From Corallococcus macrosporus (lineage in GTDB: Bacteria; Myxococcota; Myxococcia; Myxococcales; Myxococcaceae), in the NCBI RefSeq assembly GCF_017302985.1, contig NZ_JAFIMU010000004.1:124001-188000 (forward strand): a stretch of 64,000 nt of DNA, written 5' to 3'. A program made the translations under genes and the position numbers. How positions within the stretch are numbered: the stretch's first letter is position 1; every line of letters begins with the position of its first letter. Below are positions 1 to 8,406 of the stretch, in pieces. The notes beneath the pieces are model-generated. The model saw only the letters and a program-made list of their open reading frames with translations, made no database searches and was not told the origin of the DNA.

Positions 1-149
1 GTCTGGGCGCGCAGGGCCTCGCGCAGGGTGTCCGCCGCCTCCACCCGCACGCACGAGGGCTCGAAGCCTCCCCGCCGAAGCTCGCCCAGGGTGAGCTCCG
101 CGTCGTCCTCGCTGTCCTCCACCATGAGGACCCGCAGCGGGGCAGGCAT
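1..149 (-). CDS. Response regulator receiver, N-terminal part only (runs off the window)
   Basis: The first 49 codons are present and the rest lies beyond position 1. The N-terminus MPAPLRVLMVEDSEDDAELT is the beta1 strand plus the acidic ED.ED cluster that binds Mg2+ in a receiver domain; the phospho-aspartate is outside the window. Its ATG shares one base with the TGA of the upstream receiver gene (TGATG), so it is probably translationally coupled to it and belongs to the kinase-receiver operon that starts at 2913. The output domain, if any, cannot be seen. Confidence 0.85.
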   Translation of the reverse strand, partial: MPAPLRVLMVEDSEDDAELTLGELRRGGFEPSCVRVEAADTLREALRAQ

Positions 150-604
150 CACACCACCTCACCCTGGGCCATGGCGCGGTTGAGCGTGGTCCAGTAGACC
201 CCCAGTTGCTTCGTCACCTCGATGAACTCGTCGAAGTTCACCGGCTTGCGCACGTAGGAGTTGGCGAAGTTCCGGTAGCTCTCACGCAGGTCGCGCTCCT
301 CCAGCGAGGAGGTCAGCACCACCACGGGGACCTCGCGGGTCCGCGGGTCGGCGCGCATGCGCTGCAGCACCTCGTGCCCGCTCACCCTTGGCAGGTTCAG
401 GTCCAGGAGGACCACCCTCGGCTGTTCGCGCACGTCGCGGCCCGCGTGGGGACCGGTCCCGAAAAGGTAGTCGAGCGCCTCCACGCCGTCGCGCGCCACG
501 ACCACCTGGGCGCTCAGCCCCGCGCGCTCGAAGGCGATGAGGGAGAGGTCCACGTCATCCGCGTTGTCCTCCACGAGGAGGACGGTACCGCACCTGGCAT
601 TCAT
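149..604 (-). CDS. Single-domain response regulator, Rcp1 type
   Basis: A 151-residue stand-alone receiver with no output domain. Visible features are the acidic pocket VEDNADD, phospho-acceptor Asp68 in VVLLDLNLP, the switch TSS and the conserved Lys in VRKPVNFDEF. Its length, the ALDYLFG segment and the C-terminal YWTTLN extension resemble the Rcp1 family of receivers that partner with phytochrome-like kinases. Its ATG overlaps the TGA of the upstream kinase by 4 bp (ATGA), so kinase and receiver are very likely made together. It probably acts by phosphotransfer or protein contact rather than by binding DNA. Confidence 0.9.
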   Translation of the reverse strand: MNARCGTVLLVEDNADDVDLSLIAFERAGLSAQVVVARDGVEALDYLFGTGPHAGRDVREQPRVVLLDLNLPRVSGHEVLQRMRADPRTREVPVVVLTSSLEERDLRESYRNFANSYVRKPVNFDEFIEVTKQLGVYWTTLNRAMAQGEVV

Positions 605-2913
605 GGGCTGTCTCCGAGGGTGAAATAGAAGGTCGCACCCTGATCCACCGCGGCTTCGGTCCAGAGGCGTCCGCCGTGGCGTCTCACGATGCGTTGCACG
701 GTCGCGAGTCCTATCCCGGTGCCGGGGTACGCCGTGGCGTCGTGCAGCCGCTGGAACGGCGCGAAGAGCTTGTCACTGTAGGCCATGTCGAAGCCCGCGC
801 CGTCATCCCGGACGAAGAACGCACCGTCGGCCTTCCCCACCTGGATGTGCCCCGTCTCGCGCCGCCCGGTGAACTTCCACGCATTGCCGAGCAGGTTCTC
901 GAAGGCGACCCGCAGCAGGCGGTTGTCGGCGCGCGCGCGCAGGCCGGGGGCGATGCTCACCTCCACGGCGCGCGTGGGGTCGCGTGCCCGCAGCTCGTCG
1001 GCCACGGAGGCGGCCAGGCTGCTGACGTCCACGTCCCCCCGCTCCAGCGGCGCGCGCGACAGCCGGGACAGCTTGAGCAGGTCGTCGATGAGCTGCCCCA
1101 TGCGGCCGGCCGCCGCGCGCACGCGGGCCAGGTAGCCCCGCCCGCGCTCGGAGAGGGACCCGGCCACGTCCTCCTCGACGAGCCGCAGGAAGCCGTCAAT
1201 GCCGCGCAGGGGCGCGCGCAGGTCGTGCGACACCGAATAGCTGAAGGCCTCCAGCTGGGCGTTCGCCTCCTGCAGCTCCGCGGTGCGGGCGGTCACCTGC
1301 GCCTCCAGGCTTCCGGCGTGCAATTCCAGCTCACGGCGCAGCCGTCCCTGCTCCAGGGCGATGGCCACCTGGTCCGCCACCTCTTCGGCCACCTGGGTGG
1401 CCATGCTGTCGAAGGCCCCCTCGCGCGTGCTCGAGAGCCGGAGGGCCCCCCGGCGGCCACCCCCCAGCGTGAGCGGCAGCTCCAGCCAATGGGGGCGCTC
1501 CCGTGGGGGCGCCTCGTTGGCGGAGCGGGGGCGCTCGTGGCGCAGCGTCTCCGGGGCCTCGACGCTCACGGTCCAGCGGGAGACCTCCTCGCCCGGCTCG
1601 GCGATGAGCAGGCTGGCCTCTTCGCAGCCAATGAGGCGGCGCAGGGAGGAGAGCGCGGTGCGCGCGACGTCCTGCTGGGAGACCGCCTGGAGGATGGCGC
1701 GGTCGATGGCGTGCAGCGCCTCCAGGCGCTCCGCGTACCCGAGCAACTGGGCCTCGGCCCGCTTTCTCTCGGTGATGTCCATGTTGGTGCCCATCCATTC
1801 GCGGACGCTCCCATCCGCGTTGAGGACGGGCGCCGCGCGCGCGAGCATCGGGGTGTACGTGCCGTCGGGCCTGCGCACGCGGTACTCCACCTCGTAGGGG
1901 CTGCGGCGGGCCACCGCCTCCCTCCAGGCCCCCACCGCCTGCGCCCGGTCCTCGGGATGCAGCGCATCGAGCCATCCGTACCCCTTCATCTCCTCGTACG
2001 TCTGTCCCGTGAAGGCCCGCCAGCTCGCGCTGTCCTCCTCGATGAGGCCCCTTGAACTCGTCGTCCAGACCATCTGCGCGATGGCGAGCACGAGGGAGCG
2101 GAAGCGCGCCTCGCTCTCCTGCAGGGACTGCTGCGCGCGCCGTGATGCCGTCACGTCGCGGAAGAAGACAGAGAGCCCGTCCTGGACCGGGAACGCCCGC
2201 ACCTCGAAGCAGGCATGCAAAGGCGGATAGAACTCAACGAACTCGACGGGCTGTTGCGTCTCGAGGACCTGCCGGTAGGAGCGCTCGAAGGTCGAGCCCA
2301 CGGCGTCCGGGAACACGTCCCACAGGCGCTGTCCCACCAGGGACTCGCGACGGTGGCCCATCACCCGCTCGCCCTCCCGATTGACGTACAGGAAGCGCCA
2401 GTCCGCATCGAGCGCGAAGGAGGCATCGGACATCCGCTCGAGCACTTCGATGAGCCGCGCGTCGGCCGCTCGCCGTGCCTCTTCCGCCGCGCTCCGGGCG
2501 GCGCTCGTGCGCTCGATCTCCGAGCGGGCGTGCTCCGCTTCAAGCCGTGCCTGTTCGTTCCGACGGTAGGAGTCCCGCAGCGCCGCGCCGATCCACGACA
2601 GCAGGACCGCCACCACGAGGAAGACGAGCGCCCGGAGGAAGTCCTCCATCAGGGGACTGCGGGTCACCGGGAGGTAGGGCAGGAGGACGAAGCCGGCGAT
2701 GTTCAGCACGGTCGTCGTCAGCCCCGCGGCAACGCCACCATACAGGGCGCTGACGATGACGCCGCTGAGCGGCACGACGAAGAAGTGCCCGCCCACCCAC
2801 GGTTCGAGCAACGCGGCGAGGCCGGTGCTGACCAGGGCGGCGAGGACCGCCACGATGAACCGGGTGGGCCAGGGCCGCGGCGTGGAGAGGATCTGCCTTA
2901 CGGCGTCCCTCAC
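601..2913 (-). CDS. Membrane sensor histidine kinase (DUF4118-PAS-PAS-GAF-HisKA-HATPase)
   Basis: A 770-residue kinase. Residues about 15-115 form four hydrophobic helices of the KdpD-like DUF4118 type, then a short coiled coil. PAS domains lie near 150-260 and 270-390; the second ends in the PAC-like MGTNMDITERKRAE. A GAF-like region lies near 395-535. The phospho-acceptor is His563 in VSHDLRAPLRGID, and the ATPase shows N-box NLLGNAWKFTG, DDGAGFD and GTGIGLA. The YSVSHDLRAPLR H-box is the phytochrome-kinase type that pairs with Rcp1-like receivers, matching the two receivers encoded directly downstream. It starts with GTG behind GGAGGGT. The signal is unknown. Confidence 0.93.
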   Translation of the reverse strand: MRDAVRQILSTPRPWPTRFIVAVLAALVSTGLAALLEPWVGGHFFVVPLSGVIVSALYGGVAAGLTTTVLNIAGFVLLPYLPVTRSPLMEDFLRALVFLVVAVLLSWIGAALRDSYRRNEQARLEAEHARSEIERTSAARSAAEEARRAADARLIEVLERMSDASFALDADWRFLYVNREGERVMGHRRESLVGQRLWDVFPDAVGSTFERSYRQVLETQQPVEFVEFYPPLHACFEVRAFPVQDGLSVFFRDVTASRRAQQSLQESEARFRSLVLAIAQMVWTTSSRGLIEEDSASWRAFTGQTYEEMKGYGWLDALHPEDRAQAVGAWREAVARRSPYEVEYRVRRPDGTYTPMLARAAPVLNADGSVREWMGTNMDITERKRAEAQLLGYAERLEALHAIDRAILQAVSQQDVARTALSSLRRLIGCEEASLLIAEPGEEVSRWTVSVEAPETLRHERPRSANEAPPRERPHWLELPLTLGGGRRGALRLSSTREGAFDSMATQVAEEVADQVAIALEQGRLRRELELHAGSLEAQVTARTAELQEANAQLEAFSYSVSHDLRAPLRGIDGFLRLVEEDVAGSLSERGRGYLARVRAAAGRMGQLIDDLLKLSRLSRAPLERGDVDVSSLAASVADELRARDPTRAVEVSIAPGLRARADNRLLRVAFENLLGNAWKFTGRRETGHIQVGKADGAFFVRDDGAGFDMAYSDKLFAPFQRLHDATAYPGTGIGLATVQRIVRRHGGRLWTEAAVDQGATFYFTLGDSP

Positions 2914-3066
2914 ACCCTCCGTCCCTGTCGCGCGTGTTCAGCCATGTCATTTGAGTCGTGCTCAGTCGCACGCGCGCGCGCAACCCCTCGCTTCACGCAG
3001 TGTCACCTGCGGGCCTTCTCACGGGCACATCGAACGCCTGCTCCCTGGCCAGCCGGGAATGCTGAC

Positions 3067-5457
3067 CTACGGCGTCACGTCCAGTCGCGTCCAGTCCGCG
3101 GAGACCTGGAGCTCCAGCACGCCGTTGTCGAAACGGTGTGCTCGGGCTCCCGTGACGTGTTTCACGGACTTCAAGCCATACACGCGGAGCGTCTCCTCCG
3201 TCCGGGCCCGCTTGAACGTCCCTGTCTCGCTCCGCTCCAATCGCAGCACTCCGTCCGTCACGCCGCCGCGCAGCACCGTGAGCCGTGACTCGCCGTAGCC
3301 CTCTCCGGCGTCCTCGTAGAGCCGGCCGTGCACCTCCGGCGCCGCGTGCACGTGCCACTCCAGGTGCTTCCAGTTCGCGTCCGTGGTGTGCATCGCGGGC
3401 CGCGTCAGCGCCACCGCGCCTCCCGCGCGCAGCCACACCGGCACCGTGTCCAGCGGTCCTTCCGCGATGACGTGCTGTCCTCCCTGCCGCACCGCGCCCG
3501 TGCGCTCCAGGCCCGGCCACTCCAGCCATTCACCCGCTGGCAGGTACGCCAGCCGCTTCGTCTGGCCCGGCCGCACCACCGGCGCCACCAGCAGGTCCCT
3601 GCCGAACAGGAATTGATCAAACGCCCCCGCCGCCTCCGCGTCCCCGGGCGCCTCCATCAAGAGCGGCCTCAGCGGCGCGAGTCCCGTCTCCGACGCCTCG
3701 TGCATCAGCGTGTACAGCGTGGGCAGCAGCCGGTATCTCCGCTCCAGCGCCGCTCGCGCCAGCGACAGGTACGGCTCTCCGAACCGCCACGGCTCCTGCG
3801 GCGACGTGCCCTTGCCCGCGTGGTTGCGCATCAGCGGGTAGAACGTGCCCGCCTGCATCCAGCGCACCAGCAGCTCACCCGTCGCCCGGCCGATGAAGCC
3901 CGGGATGTCCACCCCCGTGAAGGCCACCGCCGCCAGGCCCAGGCCCATCAACATGGGCAACGACGTCTCCAGTTGCGTCCAGTGGCTGGAGTTGTCCCCC
4001 GTCCACACCGCCGAGTACCGCTGGACGCCCGCGAACCCCGCCCGCGTCAGCAGGAACGGCCGGGCCTCCGTGCGCAGCTCGCGCAGGGCCTCGAACGCGC
4101 CCTTCACCATGCCCAGCGCGTAGACGTTGTGCACCTCCAGGTGCCGCTTGTCCCCGTGCCGGGCGTCGTAGGGCAGCGTGTTGCCCTCCACCCTGCCCAC
4201 GCCCTCGGAGCGCTCGCTCGTCAGCGTGAGGATGCCCACGTCCGGCTGCACCGCGAAGCACGACGGCTCGTTCATGTCGTTCCAGAACCCCGCCATGCCC
4301 AGCGCCACGAAGTCGCGGTGCAGGCCGCCCCACCAGCGCTGCACCTCCGGGCGCGTCAGGTCCGGGAACACCGCGGGCCGGGGCCACACCTCGCCCACCA
4401 GCACGCCGCCCCGGTCGTAGCGCACCAGGTAGTCGCGCGCCTTCGCCTCCTCGTACACGTTCCAGCCCGGCTCCAGCTTCAACGCCGGGTCGATGATGGG
4501 CACCAGCCGCACGCCCTGCGCCGCCGCCTCGCGCACCAGGCCCGCCGGATCCGGGTAGCGCGCCCCGTCCCAGGTCCAGACCTTGTACCCATCCATGTAA
4601 TCGATATCGAGGTACACGCAGTCCAGCGGCAGGCCCCGCTGCCGGTAGCCCCGGATGACGTCGCGGATGTCGTCCGCGCTCTCGTAGCCCCAGCGGCTCT
4701 GCTGCGCGCCCAGGCTCCACAGCGGGGGCAGGGGAGGCGTCCCCGTCAGCGCCGCGTACCGCTTCACCACGTCCGCGATGCCCGGCCCCGCGAACAGATA
4801 GCAGTCCAGCTCCGGCCCCCAGGACTCCCACGCCACCCGCGACACGTCCGCGAGCGCCACGTCCACCTCCGAGCGCCAGGACTCGTCCAGGAAGAAGCCC
4901 CACGCCACGCCCTCGCGCAGGCCCACGAAGAACGGGATGGACTGGTAGAGCGGATCCGTGTCCGGGTGGTGCGGCACCACGTCCGTGTTCCAGTACGTGA
5001 AGTGCATGCCGCGCTTGTCCAGCGGCCCCACCTTCTCGCCGAACCCCAGGTAGCGCTCATCCGGGGGCGCCCGCAGCGCCAGTCTCGCGCGATGCCGGCT
5101 CATGGGATACGCGGCCTGCGCCTCACCGGACACGTCCACGCAGCGCGCCAGCTCGCGCCCCCGCGCGTCGCGGAAGCGCCACGTCCCCGACTCCGCGTCC
5201 ACGTCCAGGGCCACGCCCTCCGCCGTCACCCGCACGCGGTCGCCGTCGCGCTCCACCTTCAGCGCGTGGCCCCCTTCGGCGATGACGGACCAGGACCGCT
5301 TGCCGGGCAGCTCGGGATGGAGGAAGCCGCTCTCCGACGCCACCGGCGCGTGCCGCAGCCGGAGCACCCCGGGCAGCGGACACGACACCTCCAGGACGGC
5401 ATGCCGGCCGGACAGGCGCAGCCGGTAGGGTTCGACGTGGGCGTCAGCGACGTGCAT
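3067..5457 (-). CDS. Glycoside hydrolase family 31 (alpha-glucosidase type)
   Basis: A 796-residue retaining alpha-glycosidase that releases sugars from alpha-linked glucosides or xylosides. GH31 signatures are clear: the N-terminal beta-sandwich with YLGFGEK, the substrate-site segment YLDIDYMDGYKVWTWD, the nucleophile Asp394 in FWNDMNEPSCF and the acid/base Asp488 in VWTGDNSSHW, followed by the MRNHAGKG loop. The length is usual for bacterial family members. No signal peptide is seen, so it is probably cytoplasmic. It stands alone, about 150 bp from the kinase operon and divergent from the genes on its other side. Alpha-glucosidase versus alpha-xylosidase cannot be settled by eye. Confidence 0.93.
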   Translation of the reverse strand: MHVADAHVEPYRLRLSGRHAVLEVSCPLPGVLRLRHAPVASESGFLHPELPGKRSWSVIAEGGHALKVERDGDRVRVTAEGVALDVDAESGTWRFRDARGRELARCVDVSGEAQAAYPMSRHRARLALRAPPDERYLGFGEKVGPLDKRGMHFTYWNTDVVPHHPDTDPLYQSIPFFVGLREGVAWGFFLDESWRSEVDVALADVSRVAWESWGPELDCYLFAGPGIADVVKRYAALTGTPPLPPLWSLGAQQSRWGYESADDIRDVIRGYRQRGLPLDCVYLDIDYMDGYKVWTWDGARYPDPAGLVREAAAQGVRLVPIIDPALKLEPGWNVYEEAKARDYLVRYDRGGVLVGEVWPRPAVFPDLTRPEVQRWWGGLHRDFVALGMAGFWNDMNEPSCFAVQPDVGILTLTSERSEGVGRVEGNTLPYDARHGDKRHLEVHNVYALGMVKGAFEALRELRTEARPFLLTRAGFAGVQRYSAVWTGDNSSHWTQLETSLPMLMGLGLAAVAFTGVDIPGFIGRATGELLVRWMQAGTFYPLMRNHAGKGTSPQEPWRFGEPYLSLARAALERRYRLLPTLYTLMHEASETGLAPLRPLLMEAPGDAEAAGAFDQFLFGRDLLVAPVVRPGQTKRLAYLPAGEWLEWPGLERTGAVRQGGQHVIAEGPLDTVPVWLRAGGAVALTRPAMHTTDANWKHLEWHVHAAPEVHGRLYEDAGEGYGESRLTVLRGGVTDGVLRLERSETGTFKRARTEETLRVYGLKSVKHVTGARAHRFDNGVLELQVSADWTRLDVTP

Positions 5458-5531
5458 GCCCTGGAATCTAGGGAGCGCGCGGGGCCCGCACCCGCCTTTC
5501 CTTCCGGGCCCGTGCCATGCTGTCCACTGCC

Positions 5532-5723
5532 ATGACGTCGCCCCCGGATCCGCTGCCGTTCCCCGACAGCCTCTGCCACCGCTGCGCCGCGCCGCCCCGC
5601 TACGTCCAGACGCGGACCTCCACGTTCATCATGTGTCCGCTGCTGCCCCAGAAGTACGCGCCCCAGCCGGTGCGCGCGTGCTCGCTGTTCCGCCCCCGCG
5701 AGCCCGGCGCCGCGCCCACGTAG
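5532..5723 (+). CDS. Small conserved protein with CxxC pair (63 aa)
   Basis: A short reading frame whose composition differs from antisense noise in this GC-rich DNA. It holds LCHRCAAPPRYVQT, then TSTFIMCPLLP, and a third cysteine block ACSLFRP. Four cysteines, an aromatic and several prolines suggest a small metal-binding or cofactor-binding protein. I recall similar short unnamed proteins in proteobacteria but cannot name a family. An in-frame ATG 15 bp upstream (5517) is possible; the 5532 start gives MTSPPDPLPFP, typical of such proteins. It is divergent from the GH31 gene. Confidence 0.55.
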   Translation: MTSPPDPLPFPDSLCHRCAAPPRYVQTRTSTFIMCPLLPQKYAPQPVRACSLFRPREPGAAPT

Positions 5724-5794
5724 CGGCCATCCGGGTTCCCAAACAGAGAGCAGGCAGCGGGGCGGCGGAGGCCATCGCGCACGGGGCGTCCGTA

Positions 5795-5813
5795 CCTTTG
5801 TCACAAGCAAAGG
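5795..5813 (+). promoter_or_regulatory. Hairpin overlapping the ribosome-binding site of the next gene
   Basis: CCTTTG (5795-5800) pairs with CAAAGG (5808-5813) over a 7-nt loop. The 3' arm contains part of the AGGAG ribosome-binding site (5811-5815), 4 nt before the ATG at 5820. The stem is only six pairs, so it is a weak candidate for translational control. Confidence 0.35.
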
Positions 5814-5819
5814 AGCCCC

Positions 5820-6320
5820 ATGGCCACCCGACGGAAGACCCCCGCCGCTCCCCGGCGCAAGCACGCCGCGCACAAGAGCCACACGTCCGCCAGCGCCAGC
5901 GGCCGGTACACGGACCCCGCCCTGCGCGAGCGGCTCAAGAAGCGCATCATGAAGAGCGACAAGGGCGGCCGCGCCGGACAGTGGAGCGCACGCAAGGCCC
6001 AGCTCCTCGCCACGGAGTACAAGAAGGCCGGCGGCGGCTACCGGGGCTCCAGAGGCAGTGCGCAGCGCCATCTGGACTCCTGGACGAAGGAGGAGTGGGG
6101 CACGCAGGACGGAGGAACGCGCGCGCGTCACGGAAAGACCACCGCGCGCTACCTGCCCAAGGAGGCCTGGGCCCACCTGACCCCGTCGCAGAAGAAGGCG
6201 ACCGAGCGGCGCAAGCGCGCGGGCTCCAAGGCGGGCCGCCAGTTCGTCGCCAACACGCCCGCCGCACGCCGGGCGAGGAAGCAGGCCACGAAGCGCCAGG
6301 CCGCGCCATCCCGGTCCTGA
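5820..6320 (+). CDS. Basic small protein, DUF5872-like
   Basis: A 166-residue, strongly basic protein. A conserved-looking core contains RLKKRIMKSDKGGRAGQWSA, LLATEYKKAGGGY, SWTKEEWGTQDG, ARYLPKEAWAHLTPSQKKAT and GRQFVANTP. This pattern matches my recollection of the DUF5872 family, found in bacteria and large DNA viruses and of unknown function. The Arg/Lys-rich ends suggest nucleic-acid binding, which is inference. The start is fixed by AGGAG 4 nt before the ATG. It is separated by about 100 bp from the following oxidoreductase gene. Confidence 0.8.
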   Translation: MATRRKTPAAPRRKHAAHKSHTSASASGRYTDPALRERLKKRIMKSDKGGRAGQWSARKAQLLATEYKKAGGGYRGSRGSAQRHLDSWTKEEWGTQDGGTRARHGKTTARYLPKEAWAHLTPSQKKATERRKRAGSKAGRQFVANTPAARRARKQATKRQAAPSRS

Positions 6321-6423
6321 GGGCGTGCGACAGGTCCCGCGAGGACGGCCCGCGCTCGTGGCATAGAGTGCGGACCTCCTGGCCGCGGGGGACTCGCGCG
6401 CCGCCGGGAACGGAGAGGACGTC

Positions 6424-8067
6424 ATGGACTGCGACTGGCTCGTCATCGGCTCGGGGTTTGGCGGCAGCGTCAGCGCGTTGCGGCTCGTCGAGAAGGGCTA
6501 TCGCGTGGTGATGCTGGAGAAGGGCCGGCGCCTCCAGGGCCAGGACTTCCCCAAGTCCAACTGGAACCTGAAGCGCTGGCTGTGGATGCCGCGGCTGGGC
6601 TGGCGCGGCCTCTTCAAGATGACCTTCTTCCGCCACGTCACCGTGCTGTCCGGCGTCGGCGTGGGCGGCGGCTCGCTCGTCTACGCGAACACGCTGCCCA
6701 TCCCGAAGGACGACTTCTTCGGCGCCTCCTCCTGGGGCCACCTGGCGCCGTGGAAGGAGGAGCTGGCGCCGCACTACGCGACCGCGCGCCGCATGCTGGG
6801 CGCCACCGTCAACCCGCTGAACACCTACCCGGATCAGGTGCTCAAGGAGGTGGGCCAGGAGATGGGCCGCACGGACTTCCAGTCCACCTCCGTGGCCATC
6901 TACTTCGGCGAGCCCGGCGTCACCGTGAAGGACCCCTACTTCAACGGCGAGGGCCCGGACCGCACCGGTTGCAACGCGTGCGGCGGCTGCATGCTGGGCT
7001 GCCGCAACAACGCCAAGAACACGCTGGACAAGAACTACCTCTACTTCGCGGAGAAGAAGGGCCTCACCCTCCACGCGGACACGGAGGTGACGTGGGTGCG
7101 CCCCCTGCCGGGCGGTGACGGCTACGAGGTGACGGCGAAGCAGGGCACCGGCTTCTTCCGCAAGACCCGCCGCTTCACCGCGAAGCACGTCATCTTCGCG
7201 GGCGGCGTGCTGGGCACCATGGACCTGCTGCTCAAGCTCAAGGACGCGAAGGACGGCCTGCCGAACCTCTCCGAGCGCGTGGGCGACGGCGTGCGCACCA
7301 ACTCCGAGGCGCTCATCGGCATCGTCAGCGGCAACAAGCAGAAGGACCGCGACCTGTCCCGGGGCATCGCCATCGGCTCCATCCTCCACACCGACGAGCA
7401 CTCGCACCTGGAGCCCGTGCGCTACCCGGCGGGCTCCGGCTTCTTCCGTCTGCTCATGGCGCCCCACGTCCCCGGCGCCACCGCGTGGACGCGCATGGCG
7501 CGCCTGGTGGGCCTGCTCGCGCGAAAGCCCCTGCGCTTCCTCCAGGCGTGGTTCGTCCCGGACTTCGCGCGCCGCACGATGATCCTCCTGTACATGCGCA
7601 CCATGGAGGGCCACCTGCGCATGCGCCGCGGCCGCGCGCTCACCACCGGCTTCCGCTCCGGCCTCACCACCGGCCTGCAGGAGGGCCCCGCGCCCACCGC
7701 GAACATGCCGGAGGCCTTCGACCTGGCGAAGCGCGTGTCCGACAAGCTGGATGGCTACCCCATGACCATGGTCAGTGAGACGCTCATGGGCATCCCCACG
7801 ACCGCGCACATCCTGGGCGGCGCGTGCATGGGGGACTCGCCAAAGACAGGCGCCATCGACTCACGCCACCGCTTGTATGGCTATGAGGGGCTGTATGTGG
7901 TGGACGGCGCGGCCATCTCCGCCAACCCGGGCGTCAATCCCTCTCTCACCATCACGGCGCTCGCCGAGCGCGCCATGAGCTTCATCCCCGCCGCCCGCGA
8001 GCTGCCCCGGGGCGACACCGACGCGACACTCGAGGCGCCCTCGCGGCCCCACGCCGTCGCCTCCTGA
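6424..8067 (+). CDS. GMC-family FAD oxidoreductase (cholesterol-oxidase-like)
   Basis: A 547-residue flavoprotein. The N-terminal dinucleotide fold is WLVIGSGFGGSVSALRL, followed by the GMC FAD segment GVGVGGGSLVYAN. The C-terminus carries VVDGAAISANPGVNPSLTIT, the usual second GMC signature. A cysteine cluster GCNACGGCMLGCRNNAKN lies near residue 180-200, as in cholesterol-oxidase-like members. It probably oxidises an alcohol, perhaps a sterol, to the carbonyl form; the substrate is inferred only. No signal peptide is visible. It is monocistronic by position, with 339 bp of non-coding sequence downstream. Confidence 0.9.
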   Translation: MDCDWLVIGSGFGGSVSALRLVEKGYRVVMLEKGRRLQGQDFPKSNWNLKRWLWMPRLGWRGLFKMTFFRHVTVLSGVGVGGGSLVYANTLPIPKDDFFGASSWGHLAPWKEELAPHYATARRMLGATVNPLNTYPDQVLKEVGQEMGRTDFQSTSVAIYFGEPGVTVKDPYFNGEGPDRTGCNACGGCMLGCRNNAKNTLDKNYLYFAEKKGLTLHADTEVTWVRPLPGGDGYEVTAKQGTGFFRKTRRFTAKHVIFAGGVLGTMDLLLKLKDAKDGLPNLSERVGDGVRTNSEALIGIVSGNKQKDRDLSRGIAIGSILHTDEHSHLEPVRYPAGSGFFRLLMAPHVPGATAWTRMARLVGLLARKPLRFLQAWFVPDFARRTMILLYMRTMEGHLRMRRGRALTTGFRSGLTTGLQEGPAPTANMPEAFDLAKRVSDKLDGYPMTMVSETLMGIPTTAHILGGACMGDSPKTGAIDSRHRLYGYEGLYVVDGAAISANPGVNPSLTITALAERAMSFIPAARELPRGDTDATLEAPSRPHAVAS

Positions 8068-8406
8068 AGGTGCCCCTCGGCGCGTGTGCGCGCCCACCCC
8101 CTGTGCCCCCTTGAGACCCGGGGCGCTGCCATTGGACAGAGCTGGGCGCCGGCCTCGTACTCCGGTCCCGGATGCGCTGGCTGCTGTAGCAACGGGGATG
8201 GCCAGGATGTCATTGTTGGCAGGCAATGCACGGGATGGAGCCGCCCTCTGGCTCTGTCTCACACCGTCGGCGTGGGTGGGAGCCGGCAGTGTTCAAGCAC
8301 AGGCACTCCTCGTGCCCCCGGGCAGCATGGTTGGTTCGGGGAGTTCCGTGTAGTTCCTATTTTTCAGGGTTAATCGCTTCCGCCACCATTCTGGTCGGGT
8401 GAAGAG
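8068..8406. other. Non-coding gap between GMC oxidoreductase and histidine kinase
   Basis: I find no convincing gene in these 339 bp; the open frames here lack family resemblance and good ribosome-binding sites. An AT-richer patch at about 8341-8375, just before the kinase start, is the likeliest place for its promoter, but no clear -35/-10 or sigma-54 pair is visible. Confidence 0.5.

Noticed and set aside
8084..8353. 89-codon frame in the gap before the kinase gene
   Set aside because: No ribosome-binding site, no recognisable motif and atypical composition; treated as non-coding.
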